From assembly GCA_949130485.1 (NCBI GenBank), contig OX422192.1:1-64000 (forward strand): a stretch of 64,000 bases of DNA. Reading direction: 5' to 3'. A program made the position numbers and the translations under genes. The notes beneath the pieces are model-generated. The model saw nothing but the letters and a program-made list of their open reading frames with translations. It searched no databases and had not been told where the DNA came from. Position 1 is the stretch's first letter; each line of letters opens with the position of its first letter. The stretch comes from Agelas oroides (Eukaryota > Porifera > Demospongiae > Agelasida > Agelasidae). Of the stretch, positions 38,460 to 49,249 are shown piece after piece.

Positions 38460-39362
38460 ATGCCGACGCGGCTCCTCACCTTGGCAAGTATTGGCAGCAC
38501 CAGTCCAGTATAGATACTAGGTTGTCTCGGTAGCTCCAGTGCATAGATACCACGGACGGAACAAGGAATGCTTGCAAGCAAGTGGAGTAGGGGTGCCCCG
38601 CTTCATTAGTGCGTGACCACGCCCCTTATTTGAGCTTCGACCCTTGCCCACCCGCATTGCCGAACAGCGGGTAGTCTATGGGTGAACTTGCGAATGTACG
38701 TAAGTGTAGCATGCATATTACTAACTTTAGCCACTTTCAGCGTAGATGAGAGCAATGTAATGCGCCTGCGTGTATCAGTGGTATGCCCTACCTCCAATAT
38801 CTGGGGCTTGATAAGGGGTAGGAAGGGAATTGACATGTCCAAATGGAACAAGCCGGGTACAAACCTGCGTGCCATCCCCCTACATATCTCTTACATATAC
38901 CCATACCTCCCTGTCATGCACAGTGTACGACAGGTAGATATGGGTATCTGTGGAATTCACACAGAATTCTCTCAAGACACAATGAGAGAGAATGTGTATT
39001 ACATTTGACAGGACAATCCCAACCTAGTACTAACCCCTCAGGAAAGATTCTGATGGCAAATCCCCCTGTTTCTGCAACATCTGCCCCAGGTATGCAAGGC
39101 AGTCTCGTTCTGAGACCGTACTGTTCACGCCTACTGGAAAAATGCACTTGGTGAAAAGTACTAGTCTGAGCATGAGACTATATGCAAGGTGGGGCATATC
39201 ATTGAAAGGTGCGTAACTCTTCATGGGAAACCTGTGAGGTAATCCTCGGATTCCTCCTCAAAACCATCCCAAGTTCCCCACTGGCCTGGTCCGTCTGACT
39301 TCACTTGGCATGCGACTGCTTGTGTTGTAGTTAGCAGAGGGCCTCTCAAGTTCACAATTTTG

Positions 39363-40116
39363 TATACTATTGTATACTAAACCTTAGTCTTTGGACACTC
39401 ACCAGTTAACTACTAGATTTTGTCCCCAGACCAAATTTTGTGTGAGTGACCTTCAACCTTATCAAAAAATAGTCTGGACACATTCAAAGCAGTCTGTTTT
39501 CTAAAGTGTGTCTCCAAGTGTTGTATTTGCTTGAAGATCCTCCGGGGTTGAAATGTTGATTATGCGCCCGCGAATATCCATGCATAATATACCTGCACAA
39601 TGATCAGCCTGGTTCTTCGAGGTCCAAACTACTAAATCCTTTTTTTTGGTAGGTTTGTTACTCTCAGAACACTTCGTCCTCAGTTGCATTGTACACCACA
39701 GGCTATAGCTTTATAATGTCTCCCAATTTTGACTTTCCTTCATCATGGCACACTGCACACATACACATTCACACCACACACAGACTCCGTGTTCCCACTC
39801 CACTTGGCTGACTAGGGTTAGTCACAAGCTGAAACCAATGAAACTACTTGCTGTCAGGCATTGTTAGGTAAGAGTTCTTTGATTGTCCTTGTGTGACTGT
39901 AGGGTTTTACTACACCTATGGGTTACCCATGGCTAGAGAAAACTTCCTACCTGGCTTGTCAATTGTCTGGTTACTTCTCTTGGAGAATGTTCAGACTGCT
40001 TTGAATGTGTCCAGACTATAGGTTGAAGGTCACTCACACAAAATTTGATCTGGGAGCACAATCTAGTAGTTAACTGGTGAGTGTCCAAAGACTAAGGTTT
40101 AGTATACAGTAGTATA
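39363..40116. mobile_element. Non-autonomous element with about 125-bp terminal inverted repeats
   Basis: Arms 39363-39496 and 39992-40116 are reverse complements over about 125 bp with scattered mismatches. Matching words include CCTTAGTCTTTGGACACTCACC, here shortened to its core GTCTTTGGACACTC, and TCTGGACACATTCAAAGCAG. The 495-bp centre has no transposase frame. This is the layout of a MITE or fold-back transposon. Target duplication not resolved. Confidence 0.85.
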
Positions 40117-40207
40117 GAGTGCCTGCTTTCCATTGAAGAAACCAAGAAGGGAGAGAGAAGTTGTTTTATGCTGGTATGTACCTAATTATTGTGTTGTGTT
40201 ACTTTAG

Positions 40208-40261
40208 ACTGCACCCAGCGAGGGCCATTCCTCTGAAGAAGCTGCACAAGAAGTGTCTAAG
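40208..40261 (+). CDS. Isolated 54-bp candidate exon
   Basis: A 54-nt segment is bounded by a pyrimidine-rich ACTTTAG acceptor and an AAG/GTATGT donor. It is open in one frame for exactly 18 codons (TAPSEGHSSEEAAQEVSK). Symmetric length and Ser/Glu-rich content fit a cassette exon of a + strand gene. No neighbouring exon was found, so it may be chance or the last trace of a lost gene. Confidence 0.35.
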
Positions 40262-42150
40262 GTATGTTGACAATCTGTTTAGTAGTGGTACTTACCTATG
40301 TTCAAAGGAGCACTAGAATTCTGTCTTCCAATTTTGATTTTGTCTTCCAGCTTTGGAGAAAAATCAGACCAAAGCTGGGATACAAGGGGACAGTCCACTA
40401 AAGCATTCCCATGGTACACCTAGGCTTCCATGGCAACTGTGGGCTGTTCTGTCCTATAAACTAATTGTGATGATTGGCTGATAAGAGGTGCACATCCTGA
40501 GCTCAGTTTGACCTCTGAGTAGGGGCTATATAGTAATGCTCAGAGGGAATGTAATGTATTACGCAACACCTGTCCATTAATTCAAGCTTCAGCTCAGTGT
40601 AGGCCAATTCCCTGACTGTCTTCTGCTTCTCGAACTCTTTTTCCCTTGTCACATTACATCATTGCACTCATTAGACAGCCTATGGCATTTACCAGGTGTA
40701 GTATTGTGTGATTGCATGTTCTGACTCGACTTTCTGCAGTGAATTTAAAATGCATTTAGTCTTGCTGGGTACACACAAAGTCAGCCTGGTGTCAAGCCTC
40801 ATGAGTGAGACTCGCTTCCACAGACTGAGAAGCCAGGGTACTGGGTCTGACCTGGAAGACCAGTGTTTGTGACAGTTAGGCTTGGTCACAGGCCACTCCC
40901 AGAATTTATCTCATAGCTGTGGATATAAATTGGGAGAAGCCCTTGTACAGTTACTATATGGCACAAACTGGAAATAGTGGACTCAGTTCGTAATGATGGC
41001 AACGTGCCCACGCAATATGCAGTCAGTACAAGCCCATACTAGCGATCGGTCAGGAAAGTTCACCTAGGTATTTTGACAACAGCTGCACTTTGCAAGCACC
41101 AAGTCGCTAACGATGTGTAGTCTAGACAAGTGGAAGAAGGGCTGAGGAGCTGTGATTAATTATGCTGCACTCCAAATAGAATAGCCTTGTACAGAGGTTC
41201 AGGCCAGAACTAGAACGGCTTGGATAACTATACCTACAAGTAGCCTTACCATCAGATTCTGTTTTTCGTCCTTGACGATAGTGTTTCGTCACTTAATTGA
41301 CATGCAGTGACACACTTGCCCTTAGCCTGCTGCTTTTCAGACCTTTTCGGTCAACGTGCACACATAATGCCTTTCACTTGCATCTACAAATCGTTAGCAA
41401 CTTGGTACTTGCGAGGGGGGTAAGGGGACATTGTTACATACTCATAGACTGATTCACTGCTTGTACGTACACACATGCACACATCCAACACAGCTGCTGG
41501 AGAGGAAGGAGGACAGGGTGAGAGCCATAGCAGGCCAAAGAGGGTGAAGAGGACAACCAAGTAAGGGCTTGTGTATTTAGCCTCATTCCCAGGTACTAGG
41601 CCTTGGCATGTTACGCATGAGAGTAGGGTGAAAGCATAGGAGCATATGCTGGCATGAGAAAGAGCTGTAAAGAGCATGATTATGATCCGAAGCTCTACTA
41701 TAGTGGGAATCCTAGCATTGGAGCCCTGTGTAATACACATATCAAAGTGCTCCATGCTTTCAATGATTTTGTCATTTCCTCTAATTTCTCCATTCTGTAG
41801 TGTGGAGTATATTGACCAACTCTTGGGCCTGCGCTAAAATACAATTGCCAGGCCACCAAGTCTGCAATGAAGGCTGTACATGTGTCTTTGAGACAAGACA
41901 TCTCTTTCTGGCCATTTAGTATTAGTTTAAAATCTATTTGATAATTGATGCACATACACAAGCTCCATGCTGAGTGATTTGTAAACAAATCTAAGTGAGA
42001 CATTCTTGCTGCAGCTACCAAACGTTTTTTGGTGCATCTACCTACATGTATATCAGTTACCTACAGTAGCTAAGAGTCTTAGGAGCCATGCACTGATTTT
42101 GAATCTGCTTACTTCTACCATGATCAATCAAATTTCCTTGCGGCAATGAT
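40262..42150. other. Unique DNA, no supported gene
   Basis: I see no convincing splice-bounded coding segment. Two minus-strand open frames (41384-42021) have neither start context nor recognisable domain content. Confidence 0.5.
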
Positions 42151-42178
42151 GTTTCCTTGAGGGCCCGTTGTGGGAGGA

Positions 42179-42357
42179 CTAGCTGCCCCCCCCCCCCCCC
42201 CCCGGACATGTGGACTAGCTGCCCACCCCCCCCCCCCCCAGACATGTGGTCCTAGGACTAGCTGCCCCCCCCCCCCCACACCCCCCCCAGACATGTGGTC
42301 CTAGGACTAGCTGCCCCCCCCCCCCCCCACCCCCCACTGACGCGTGGTCCTAGGACC
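42179..42357. repeat. Poly-C tandem repeat (CTAGCTGCCCCCC type)
   Basis: Four units of about 36-65 bp begin CTAGCTGCC, run into 11-20 C residues and end near GACATGTGGTCCTAGGA. Length varies mainly in the C runs. It looks like an expanded end of the dispersed repeat whose other end is at 42630-42770. Confidence 0.85.
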
Positions 42358-42559
42358 AAATGTCCCCTGCCAGGACAGGATGTCCCCCCACCTGTGAACA
42401 AGGCTGGCTGAGTACTCTCATGCAGAGGATGGCATGTGGCCATGTCTCGTTTCCAAAACCGCATTTTTCGCCCCCGCAGGAAAATGCAGTCTGGAAACTA
42501 GACAGGTCTGTAGAAGCAGTAGTCTGGGCACGAGACTATCTACTGACATCAAGTTGAAG

Positions 42560-42772
42560 TTTTAGTTTTGGTGGACAGAATGGCCACAGAGGATAGTGTA
42601 GCTACTTTGTAGCCGCTGACTAATGGGGGGGACAACTTGTCCTAAGGGGGACACATGGGCCTAGAACCAGCTGTCCTAGGGGGACACGTGGTCCTAGGAC
42701 AAGTTGTCCTGGGGGACACGTGGTCCTGGGGGGACAATTTTAAGGGGGGGGCCATCCCATCCTATGACACCG
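42560..42772. mobile_element. Dispersed repeat copy A (GGGGGACACGTGGTCC family)
   Basis: This block aligns with 52590-52787. Both begin with TGGTGGACAGAAT, pass through several GGGGGACACGTGGTCCTAGG-like words and end GACATCCCATCCTATGA or a close variant. CACGTG and CCTAGG palindromes recur. It is probably a non-autonomous transposon. A diverged inverted counterpart occurs at 42179-42400, so the full element may span 42179-42772. Confidence 0.65.
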
Positions 42773-44540
42773 TTTCCTTGATGATTTTCCGAGCGGTCAA
42801 TAACACCGGAAATGGTGGACTCCAGTTAGTACGGAAATGTGGACTCATAATGATGGCAACGTGCCCACGCATGTACGAAACTATGTGGCCAGTGCTGCGT
42901 ATGCAGTCCCATACTAGTGCTCGTAGTTTGCCTCCAGTGGTTTAAGAAGAACCATTACAGACTTCCGAACTACCAATTCGCCAACGGTATGTGTCGTTCT
43001 GCGTGTGCGTCATAGATATATTATCTATGGTGTGCGTTGTCTGAGAGGGATCGAGAACTGCCGGCTGAGGGACAAGTGCGTCGCGGCTCCGTGTCGAAAC
43101 ACCTGTCTGCACTCGGGACACTGCCATCAAGGACGAAGAAACAGATGGTAGTGCTACTTGAAAGTATGTGCACGTTATATAAACCGTCCTAGTCCTGATG
43201 AGCTTTTGTGTGGCTTTTCTATTTAGTACGCACCACTAAGAAATCGCTGTTCCTCCCTTCTCTGCATCAGATGGCTTGGTCGTAGCCTATGATCAGTTGT
43301 AGTTGGCATGCAAAATAAGCACACTGGCATATGATTGTGCAGTTTTTGCCCTTTCCAAGCCCAAGTTTTATACTTGTTTATCTTTAGTTCTGGGGTCCGT
43401 CTTCTGTATGTACATGTATATATTTCACTCGAAATGAAGTTGGTTTCCCCCCCCCCCCCATAGAGACAAACCAAAAGCAAATTTTTACAAAATTGTATGA
43501 TAAGCTTGTTTATGGGCCTGCACAAGCCATCCACCAACTCAAAACCTGCAGAGTGGAGGGGGGATGGTGAAATTGAACACAAAAGACTCTGTTTTGTATG
43601 TGTATCTGTAATGGTGTGTAGTGGAGGATGGAGGGTGGGAGGGAGGAGGAGGGTGGGGAGGGGGAAGATGGAACACTTCATTCCAAGAAGCCTCATAGGA
43701 CCCCTAGTGTGACGTATCATAGAATAACTATTCATGTATTTACTTGTGTGTTGTGTGAAAGGTTGAGTACATCACCGGAGTCCCTTCTCTCTTGCTCCAG
43801 CTGGCGTATCCCGATCATCTACCTGTCCCCTCAGGTCAGACACCTGGCCCTCCAAGTCCGATACATGAATGGAAGGGGAGAGAGGGAGAGGGTGGAAAAT
43901 GGATGAATTACAACAGCTCCCTTAGACCAGCACTAGAACTGGCCCACGCTGAGCTTGACGCCCCTTCACCTGCTGTTTGAGGAGCATATTGCTGGTACGT
44001 GTGCCCTCTAGCTCAGTGAGGGTGGAGTCAAGCTCGGACATCACCCGCTGCAGACTACTCTGGAGACAATCAGTAGCAGCACTGTGAGAGAGGGGGGAGG
44101 GAGGAGAGTGAGGGAAGAGACACATTCCAACATCAATCAACACCTTCATGGCTCTAATCTCCCCCCTTCCCACCAGTTGCCGTGCACTGAGTTTCACCTG
44201 CGAGGACAAATGATCCAGCTGGGGAGAAGGTGAGGAGGTAAGGGAGGAGGGGAGGGGGAGGAGAAAAGAGAGTCTCCCGGTCTCCACCTCCAACTCTCTT
44301 TTCCTCCCCTCCACACCCGCCAACGACACTCAGATGACAGTCTGCAGAGAAGTGAAACAAACACAGACACGATGACTTGAGAGGTGACCATTCATCCGGT
44401 AAATTACTCCTTTTTCTCTCACATTTCCTCTTCTATCCCCCCTCCCTCCCTCTTACCTCTCATTCTCTGCTCTTGTTCTTCCCAGTTGCTCCCTCGTCTC
44501 CCATAGTTCCTGTGCAAGAGTATCCTTCTCTGGGGGAGAA

Positions 44541-44695
44541 ACACACGGGAATTGCAGGAGACGAGGGAACAACTAGGGAGGCTGGCGGGGGAGAAAGGAA
44601 AACTTACACGGGAACTGCAGGAGACGAGGGAACAACTGGGGAGGCTGGTGGGGGAGAAAGAAACACACGGGAACTGCCGGAGACGAGGGAAGGGC
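44541..44695 (+). repeat. Inverted block of the 63-bp coiled-coil repeat
   Basis: Here the same repeat reads on the opposite strand (ETREQLGRLAGEKGKLTREL on +), head to head with the units at 44700-44960. The junction near 44695 forms a large imperfect palindrome. The block must have been inverted relative to the rest of the gene. Confidence 0.82.
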
Positions 44696-44699
44696 CAGC

Positions 44700-44960
44700 C
44701 TCCCCAGTTGTTCCCTCGTCTCCTGCAGTTCCCTTGTAACTATTCCTTTCTCCCCCGCCAGCCTCCCCAGTTGCTCTCTCATGTCCTGCAGTTCCTGTGC
44801 GAGAGCATCCTTCTCCCCCACCAGCCTCCCCAGTTGTTCTCTCATGTCCTGCAGTTCCTGTGCGAGAGCATCCTTCTCCCCCGCCAGCCTCCCCAGATCT
44901 TCCTTAGTCTTCTGTAGTTCTGATTTTAGAGTCTCTTTCTCTCCCACCAGCCCCCGAGTT
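44700..44960 (-). repeat. 63-bp coding repeat (three-heptad coiled coil)
   Basis: Tandem 63-bp units encode 21-residue repeats of the form LGRLAGEKDALAQELQDMRE on the minus strand, i.e. exactly three heptads. Three to four units are in register and preserve the leucine spacing, as expected if expansion was tolerated in a coiled coil. Confidence 0.85.
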
Positions 44961-46601
44961 CTTGTAGCTGCGACTTCATACCATCTATCTCACGACACTT
45001 GGCATTGATCTCCGACACTTGTGAGTCCTACAGTTGCTGCAGTTCAGCCTGTGAGGCCTCAAGACGCTGCGCTGCGATGAAGGTGCCTCCTGTGTGTGTG
45101 TTAGGAAGGAGGAGAGAGAAACAAAAGAGTCCAAACACTTTACAATGGAGCCGTCAATCTTAGAAAGTGCAATTATTATTTTATCAAGTCTTGAACCTTT
45201 TCCTCCTCAAGCTGCTTGTTGTAATTGGCCTCTGGTCTCAGGGAGGTTGCCAGTAGCTCCTTCTCGCTGCCCAGGGAGGAGAGGGTGCCCTCCAGCCGAC
45301 CACTGTCTGCCAGCACACTGTCCAGCTAGGAGGGAAGGAGAGGAGGGGAGGAGAGGAGAAGAGAGAGGGGGGAGGAGAGGAGAGGAGGGGAGAGAGGGGG
45401 AGGGAGGAGAGGAAAGGAGAAGAGAGAGGGGAAGGAGGGGGACAAAGTGGAGGGGGACGAAGTGGAGGGAGGCAAGAGAAGATAGGGAAGGAGAGGAATG
45501 GTGGGAGAGAGCTACAGTCCAACAGGTTAAGCACAAAAGATTTGTTTGCAGGCTACTGTCCTGCTACCGATCTGCTGACACAATCACCTACATGTACCTA
45601 TCTGTCTCTGCATCCTTCTCCTGCCCTCCTCACTGCTGGCCACCCTCTCGGCTAGTTCCTCCCTCTCAACCTCACACAGAGACCCCTCCAGCTGTGACTG
45701 TTGCGATCTCACCAGGGCATCTGATAGCACAGCATTACACAGACATAAACTCTCATGGGGAGTGGAAGAAGAGGGAGGGAGAGGAAGAGATAAATCACTC
45801 TAATTACCAACAGATGTTTGGTAAGGTTATTGAAACCGAGTCTATTCAGACTTGTAATCACACCCCCTCCCTCCCCCCTCACATCCCATTCACACCTTCC
45901 TCCCCTGCATCCCTCCCCTCCTCACATCCCCCTCCCTCACCAGGTCCTTAACAAGTATGTTATTGTTGTGTGTGGTGGGAGGTGACATGGTCCCTCAGGA
46001 GAGACATCTCAGAGCGGAGGTCCGTCACATGGGCCACCAACCCCTCCACCTGCTCCTCACATTCACGGAGGCTCTGGGAGGGCACGTGATGGTGTGAGGG
46101 TATGCTTGTGTGAGTGTGACTGTGAGGATGTGCTTGTGTGACAGTGTGATGGTGCAGTACCTTCTCAAGGAGGATGCAGGAGGAGGGGGCGGAGAAGGCA
46201 GTGGAGCAGGAAATTAAACGAGTCATCACCTGGGCTTGGACTTCCTCGGAGCTGGTGTCAAAATGGTTGTGTAGACAGGATGGCTGCCATGAGGGGGAGG
46301 AGGCGTGGCCCGATGAGTGCCCTACCAGCTGCCATCGATTCATCTTCACTGCTGCTGAAAGTGAATCAGAAACAACGCTCATGGTACATAAGCATGTGCA
46401 CACTTTGAGGCTTTCATTAGGTCCAGGTCAGTTTATGAACGTGCTGGCCATTCTCTCCCCCATAAGTACACACACACACACATGCACACTAAGTCCGGGT
46501 CCCCCCTCCCCCCCTGCTACCTCACCTTCCAGCTGAGACTTTGTCTGCTCCAGTTCACTCTTGGTCATCACATGTGACGCATGCTCCTCCTCCACCTGCA
46601 G

Positions 46602-46765
46602 CAGAACAGCATAAGAATGGCAGCTTGAGTAAGAGAGTGTACCTCCACAAAATTTGAAAGTCGCGATTTACCACCAGTACTAATAGTACAGTTCATGACC
46701 AGACTACAGGCTTCTATTAAGAGTTACATGCTCTTACTCAAGCTGCCCGTTCTTGTGCACTCTTG
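46602..46765. mobile_element. MITE, relative of the 25222 element
   Basis: The termini CAGAACAGCATAAGAATGGC and its counterpart (reverse complement beginning CAAGAGTGCACAAGAACGGG) match the element at 25222-25482. So do internal words (AGTAAGAG-GTGT, CCAGTACTA, CCAGACTAC-GGCTTCTATT). Flanking CTGCAG/GTGCAG (46596-46601 and 46766-46771) is a plausible 6-bp target duplication. It is shorter and more diverged than the satellite copy. It sits in an intron of the coiled-coil relic, next to the exon ending at about 46589. Confidence 0.85.
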
Positions 46766-47832
46766 GTGCAGCCATACCATATACGGTACTGCAAATCATA
46801 ATACTGAAAAGAGAGCTCTTTTCACATGTTTCAATGGAGAGAACCAGCTACCCATGTGCACCAACAGTGAGAACATGTATGGATTTCGTTCTCTGCATGC
46901 ACCTGAGGAGGCCCAATTAGGCTGAAACCGTGGTCATGCATTTGAGTAACTGAGTGACCAGGTCAATAACAGTGAAGACTACTCTGCAGAAGTGACCTCC
47001 ATCTCTACTATTTAATGGAGACATAGATCTCGCCATATATGGTAAACTGCACAACCATCACTACAGCCCGGCTATCCTCTCCCACACCTACTGCACATTA
47101 GCAATGCACCTGGGCTATACCAGTCCATTGCACTTAACTTCACACCCTCTCACCTGCATCCCCGCCACACGCACCGAGGTACTCTAACACGCACACGTTC
47201 ACACACCTTATCAGAAAGCTGGCGTTTCTCCCTCGGCAAGTTAGCGATCTGCGAGTGTAGCACTTGCACACTACTGCTCTCCTTAGAACGAGTTGTACTC
47301 TTTTTAGCGCCCACCCTCGCCTGAGGAGTCCTGTCGCGTAGTATTTGGACCCCCGTAGTAATTGGACCCCCGGCCAAATTCTATGATAGTATTTGGACCC
47401 CCTTCGAAATTTTTGGACCCCCCATAAATTTCAGATTCTCAATACCGGACACGGCCATTTGGTGACCGTCTCAACGATTGGAGTGGCTCACCCAACAGTG
47501 TGTGTTTACGACAGTCTCTACTCTCAAACAGAGAAGCCTGAGATTTCTCTCGAGTTCATGGATGTGCCAGTTCAAGCTGGTACATATGACTGTGGACTGT
47601 TTGCAGTAGCCTTTGCTACGGCACTTGCTTTGGGAAGACGACAACACGAGATGAGAAAACATCTCTACTGATGTTTTCAGGAACAAAAGATGGAAATGTT
47701 TCCATTTGCGTGAGAGAAGGTCGAATAAATCGAAAGTTCCAGTGTTTTGCAATTGCAGGATGCCAGAGATGGGAGAACGCATGATGGAGTGTACTACCTG
47801 TAAGCAGTGGTATCATGTATCATGTTATAGTT

Positions 47833-47971
47833 GTACCATGGCTTCTTAATGGGTATGGGGATTGTACTTACCATCTGAGGGTTAATGATGTACTTCCGAG
47901 GGCGAAGCCCGAGGAAGGGCATCAATAACCCGAGGATGGTACAACCCATACCCATTAAGAAGCCATGGTAC
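47833..47971. mobile_element. Fold-back element with 27-bp perfect arms
   Basis: Arms 47833-47859 (GTACCATGGCTTCTTAATGG and on) and 47945-47971 are perfect reverse complements. A second inverted repeat (GGGTTAATGATG / CATCAATAACCC) and a third (CCGAGGGC / GCCCGAGG) are nested inside, so the 139 bp can fold into one long hairpin. It interrupts the PHD-finger coding sequence. Confidence 0.9.
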
Positions 47972-47992
47972 AGCTGGCTTGTATCATAATTG

Positions 47993-48548
47993 ATCTGATT
48001 ACACCTGTTTGCAATTTGCATAGCCCTTGAAAAATTGAATTCACAAACTTTGGCGGAAGTGGTTAATTTGCGGTAGGCTTTCCCACACTTTCTGATAGAT
48101 TGTTTGATCCCGCGCTGACTGTCAGAAGAACGACAACCAGGAGTGTTTTTTTTTTCGAGATCCAAATGGATGGCACTACCACTACGGCGTTCCACCTTCG
48201 AGTAGCGGAGGACATGAGTTTCCTGATACGCAACTTTAAGCTTACATTGCAAAATACCAGGCCCACACTCTGAATCAGACTCTGATTCTACTAGGCACGT
48301 GGCTAACCTGAATATGGGTGACAGGAGCATGGTACAAAGAAGGTGCCACAGGCATAACCCCGAATCGTACCGCAATAAGGTAGACAGGACTCTGAACCCA
48401 TGATTGGCTGCAGAGGCACGCATCACTGTACCGCCAGAAGCACACACGTCCTGCCATTGCGCAATGCCCGTGCCGTAATTAACCACTTCTGCTCAGCAGT
48501 TTGCGATTCAATTTTCAAAGATTATGCAAACCAGTGTAGTCTGGTGTG
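47993..48548. mobile_element. Inverted-repeat element, about 550 bp
   Basis: The left end (47993-48073, core GGAAGTGGTTAATTTGCGG) and right end (48474-48548, core CCGTAATTAACCACTTCTGC) are imperfect reverse complements over about 75 bp. The words TTGAAAAATTGAAT / ATTCAATTTTCAA are also shared. There is no transposase. It is nested beside the fold-back element inside the C48/PHD fragment. Confidence 0.72.
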
Positions 48549-49249
48549 AGGCTTCTGCTATGTGAACAGGCTGGACTGTTGCTTAGCAACCTAGTTGTAC
48601 CATATGAGACAACTAGGATCACAGGTGCCGCCACGGTGTACATGGGATTTGTACCCCGTGGCGGCTTCTTTCAACTTCCCACGCAGTATGATACAAGTGT
48701 AAATGTATGTTCAAGTGTACTTGACTCCAGTGGTGCTTGGTTTTGTAACAGTTGTTTATAGATTGTTTTCTATGATTGCCATATTATTGTGGTTTCATGC
48801 CAAATTCATGCTTCATAATAATATTTCAAACTCCCAGCAGGTGCCAATACACCAATATACTGGAATTTCTGCTTACAGCACTGGGGGTCCAAATACTTTG
48901 GTACTACTCTGAAGTATTTGGACCGGGGGGAACTATTTCGGGGGGTTCCATTTTTTTCGTGACAGTCCTCTCCGACACAGTCACTCCCCGACCCAGCCCC
49001 GCCCTCGAGGTCTGGCGCACAGCTGAGGATCAAGCAGGAGTGTCTACACCGTTCTTGTGAAGCAGGTTCACCCAGATAGTCGCCATTGGGAGCTGAGACA
49101 ATGTGAGATAAGCGTTGGGAGTGGCCTCGCCCACTTCCGGTAGCATGCACTTACAATTTTGGTAAAGAGAGGCAGGAGGGAGGTAGTGGAGGAGATAATG
49201 ATGGGTCACATTCATTACGTTCATGTAAAGAATAGCAAATCGAAAAAAA

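Larger units (their letters stand above)
43760..47320 (-). pseudogene. Decayed coiled-coil protein gene
   Basis: A series of minus-strand exon-like pieces, each heptad-rich, reads downstream as follows: about 47300-47210 (ending QIANLPREKRQLSDK), 46589-46510 (EEEHASHVMTKSELEQTKSQ, then donor GTGAGG), 46340-46150 (DTSSEEVQAQVMTRLI), 46080-45970 (EEQVEGLVAHVTDLRSEMSL), 45330-45190 (LADSGRLEGTLSSLGSEKE), 45070-44700 (63-bp repeat region), a short piece near 44221-44176 (LDHLSSQVKLSARQ), 44085-43970 (LQRVMSELDSTLTELEGTR) and 43870-43760. Several carry plausible AG/GT borders. Frame breaks or stops occur near 45030, 44960 and 43820, so I call it a pseudogene. Family unknown; kinesin-tail, golgin or centrosomal types are possible. 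Local polypurine introns are common. Confidence 0.6.
47429..48761 (+). pseudogene. C48 (Ulp1-like) protease plus PHD-finger fragment
   Basis: Downstream of a TTTCAG acceptor the + strand encodes the end of a Ulp1/SENP-type cysteine protease. The catalytic-histidine region reads TGHGHLVTVSTIG, the conserved aspartate lies in VYDSLYSQ, and the nucleophile region is QAGTYDCGLFAVAFATALAL (Gln and Cys of the oxyanion and catalytic sites). A PHD-finger start follows (CNCRMPEMGERM, then CTTCKQWYHVSCY) up to about 47832. The rest of the finger (SGAWFCNSC) appears at 48713-48758, so about 860 bp of other elements were inserted into the finger. Such protease-PHD pairs are known as passengers of repetitive DNA elements in animals. 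It is a broken remnant; the family of the parent element is not assigned. Confidence 0.75.
47341..48965. mobile_element. Composite element with GTATTTGGACCCCC ends
   Basis: GTATTTGGACCCCC occurs at 47341 and 47389 and in inverted form at about 48883-48896, with further inverted copies to about 48960. The word therefore brackets a 1.6-kb insertion that separates the flanking coiled-coil exon pieces. Inside lie a C48 protease/PHD fragment and nested fold-back elements. Precise ends and target duplication are unresolved. Confidence 0.6.

Noticed and set aside
41384-42021. Minus-strand frames with hydrophobic stretches (possible membrane protein)
   Set aside because: Two overlapping frames, no splice borders, no recognisable family, and composition explained by AT-rich DNA.
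42942-43130. Possible first exon on the minus strand beginning MAVSRVQTGVST
   Set aside because: No donor site follows in a sensible position and no downstream exon fits.
46770-46950. Possible SINE end (GAGGAGGCCCAATTAGGCTG)
   Set aside because: No polymerase III boxes or tail could be identified, so no element is called.
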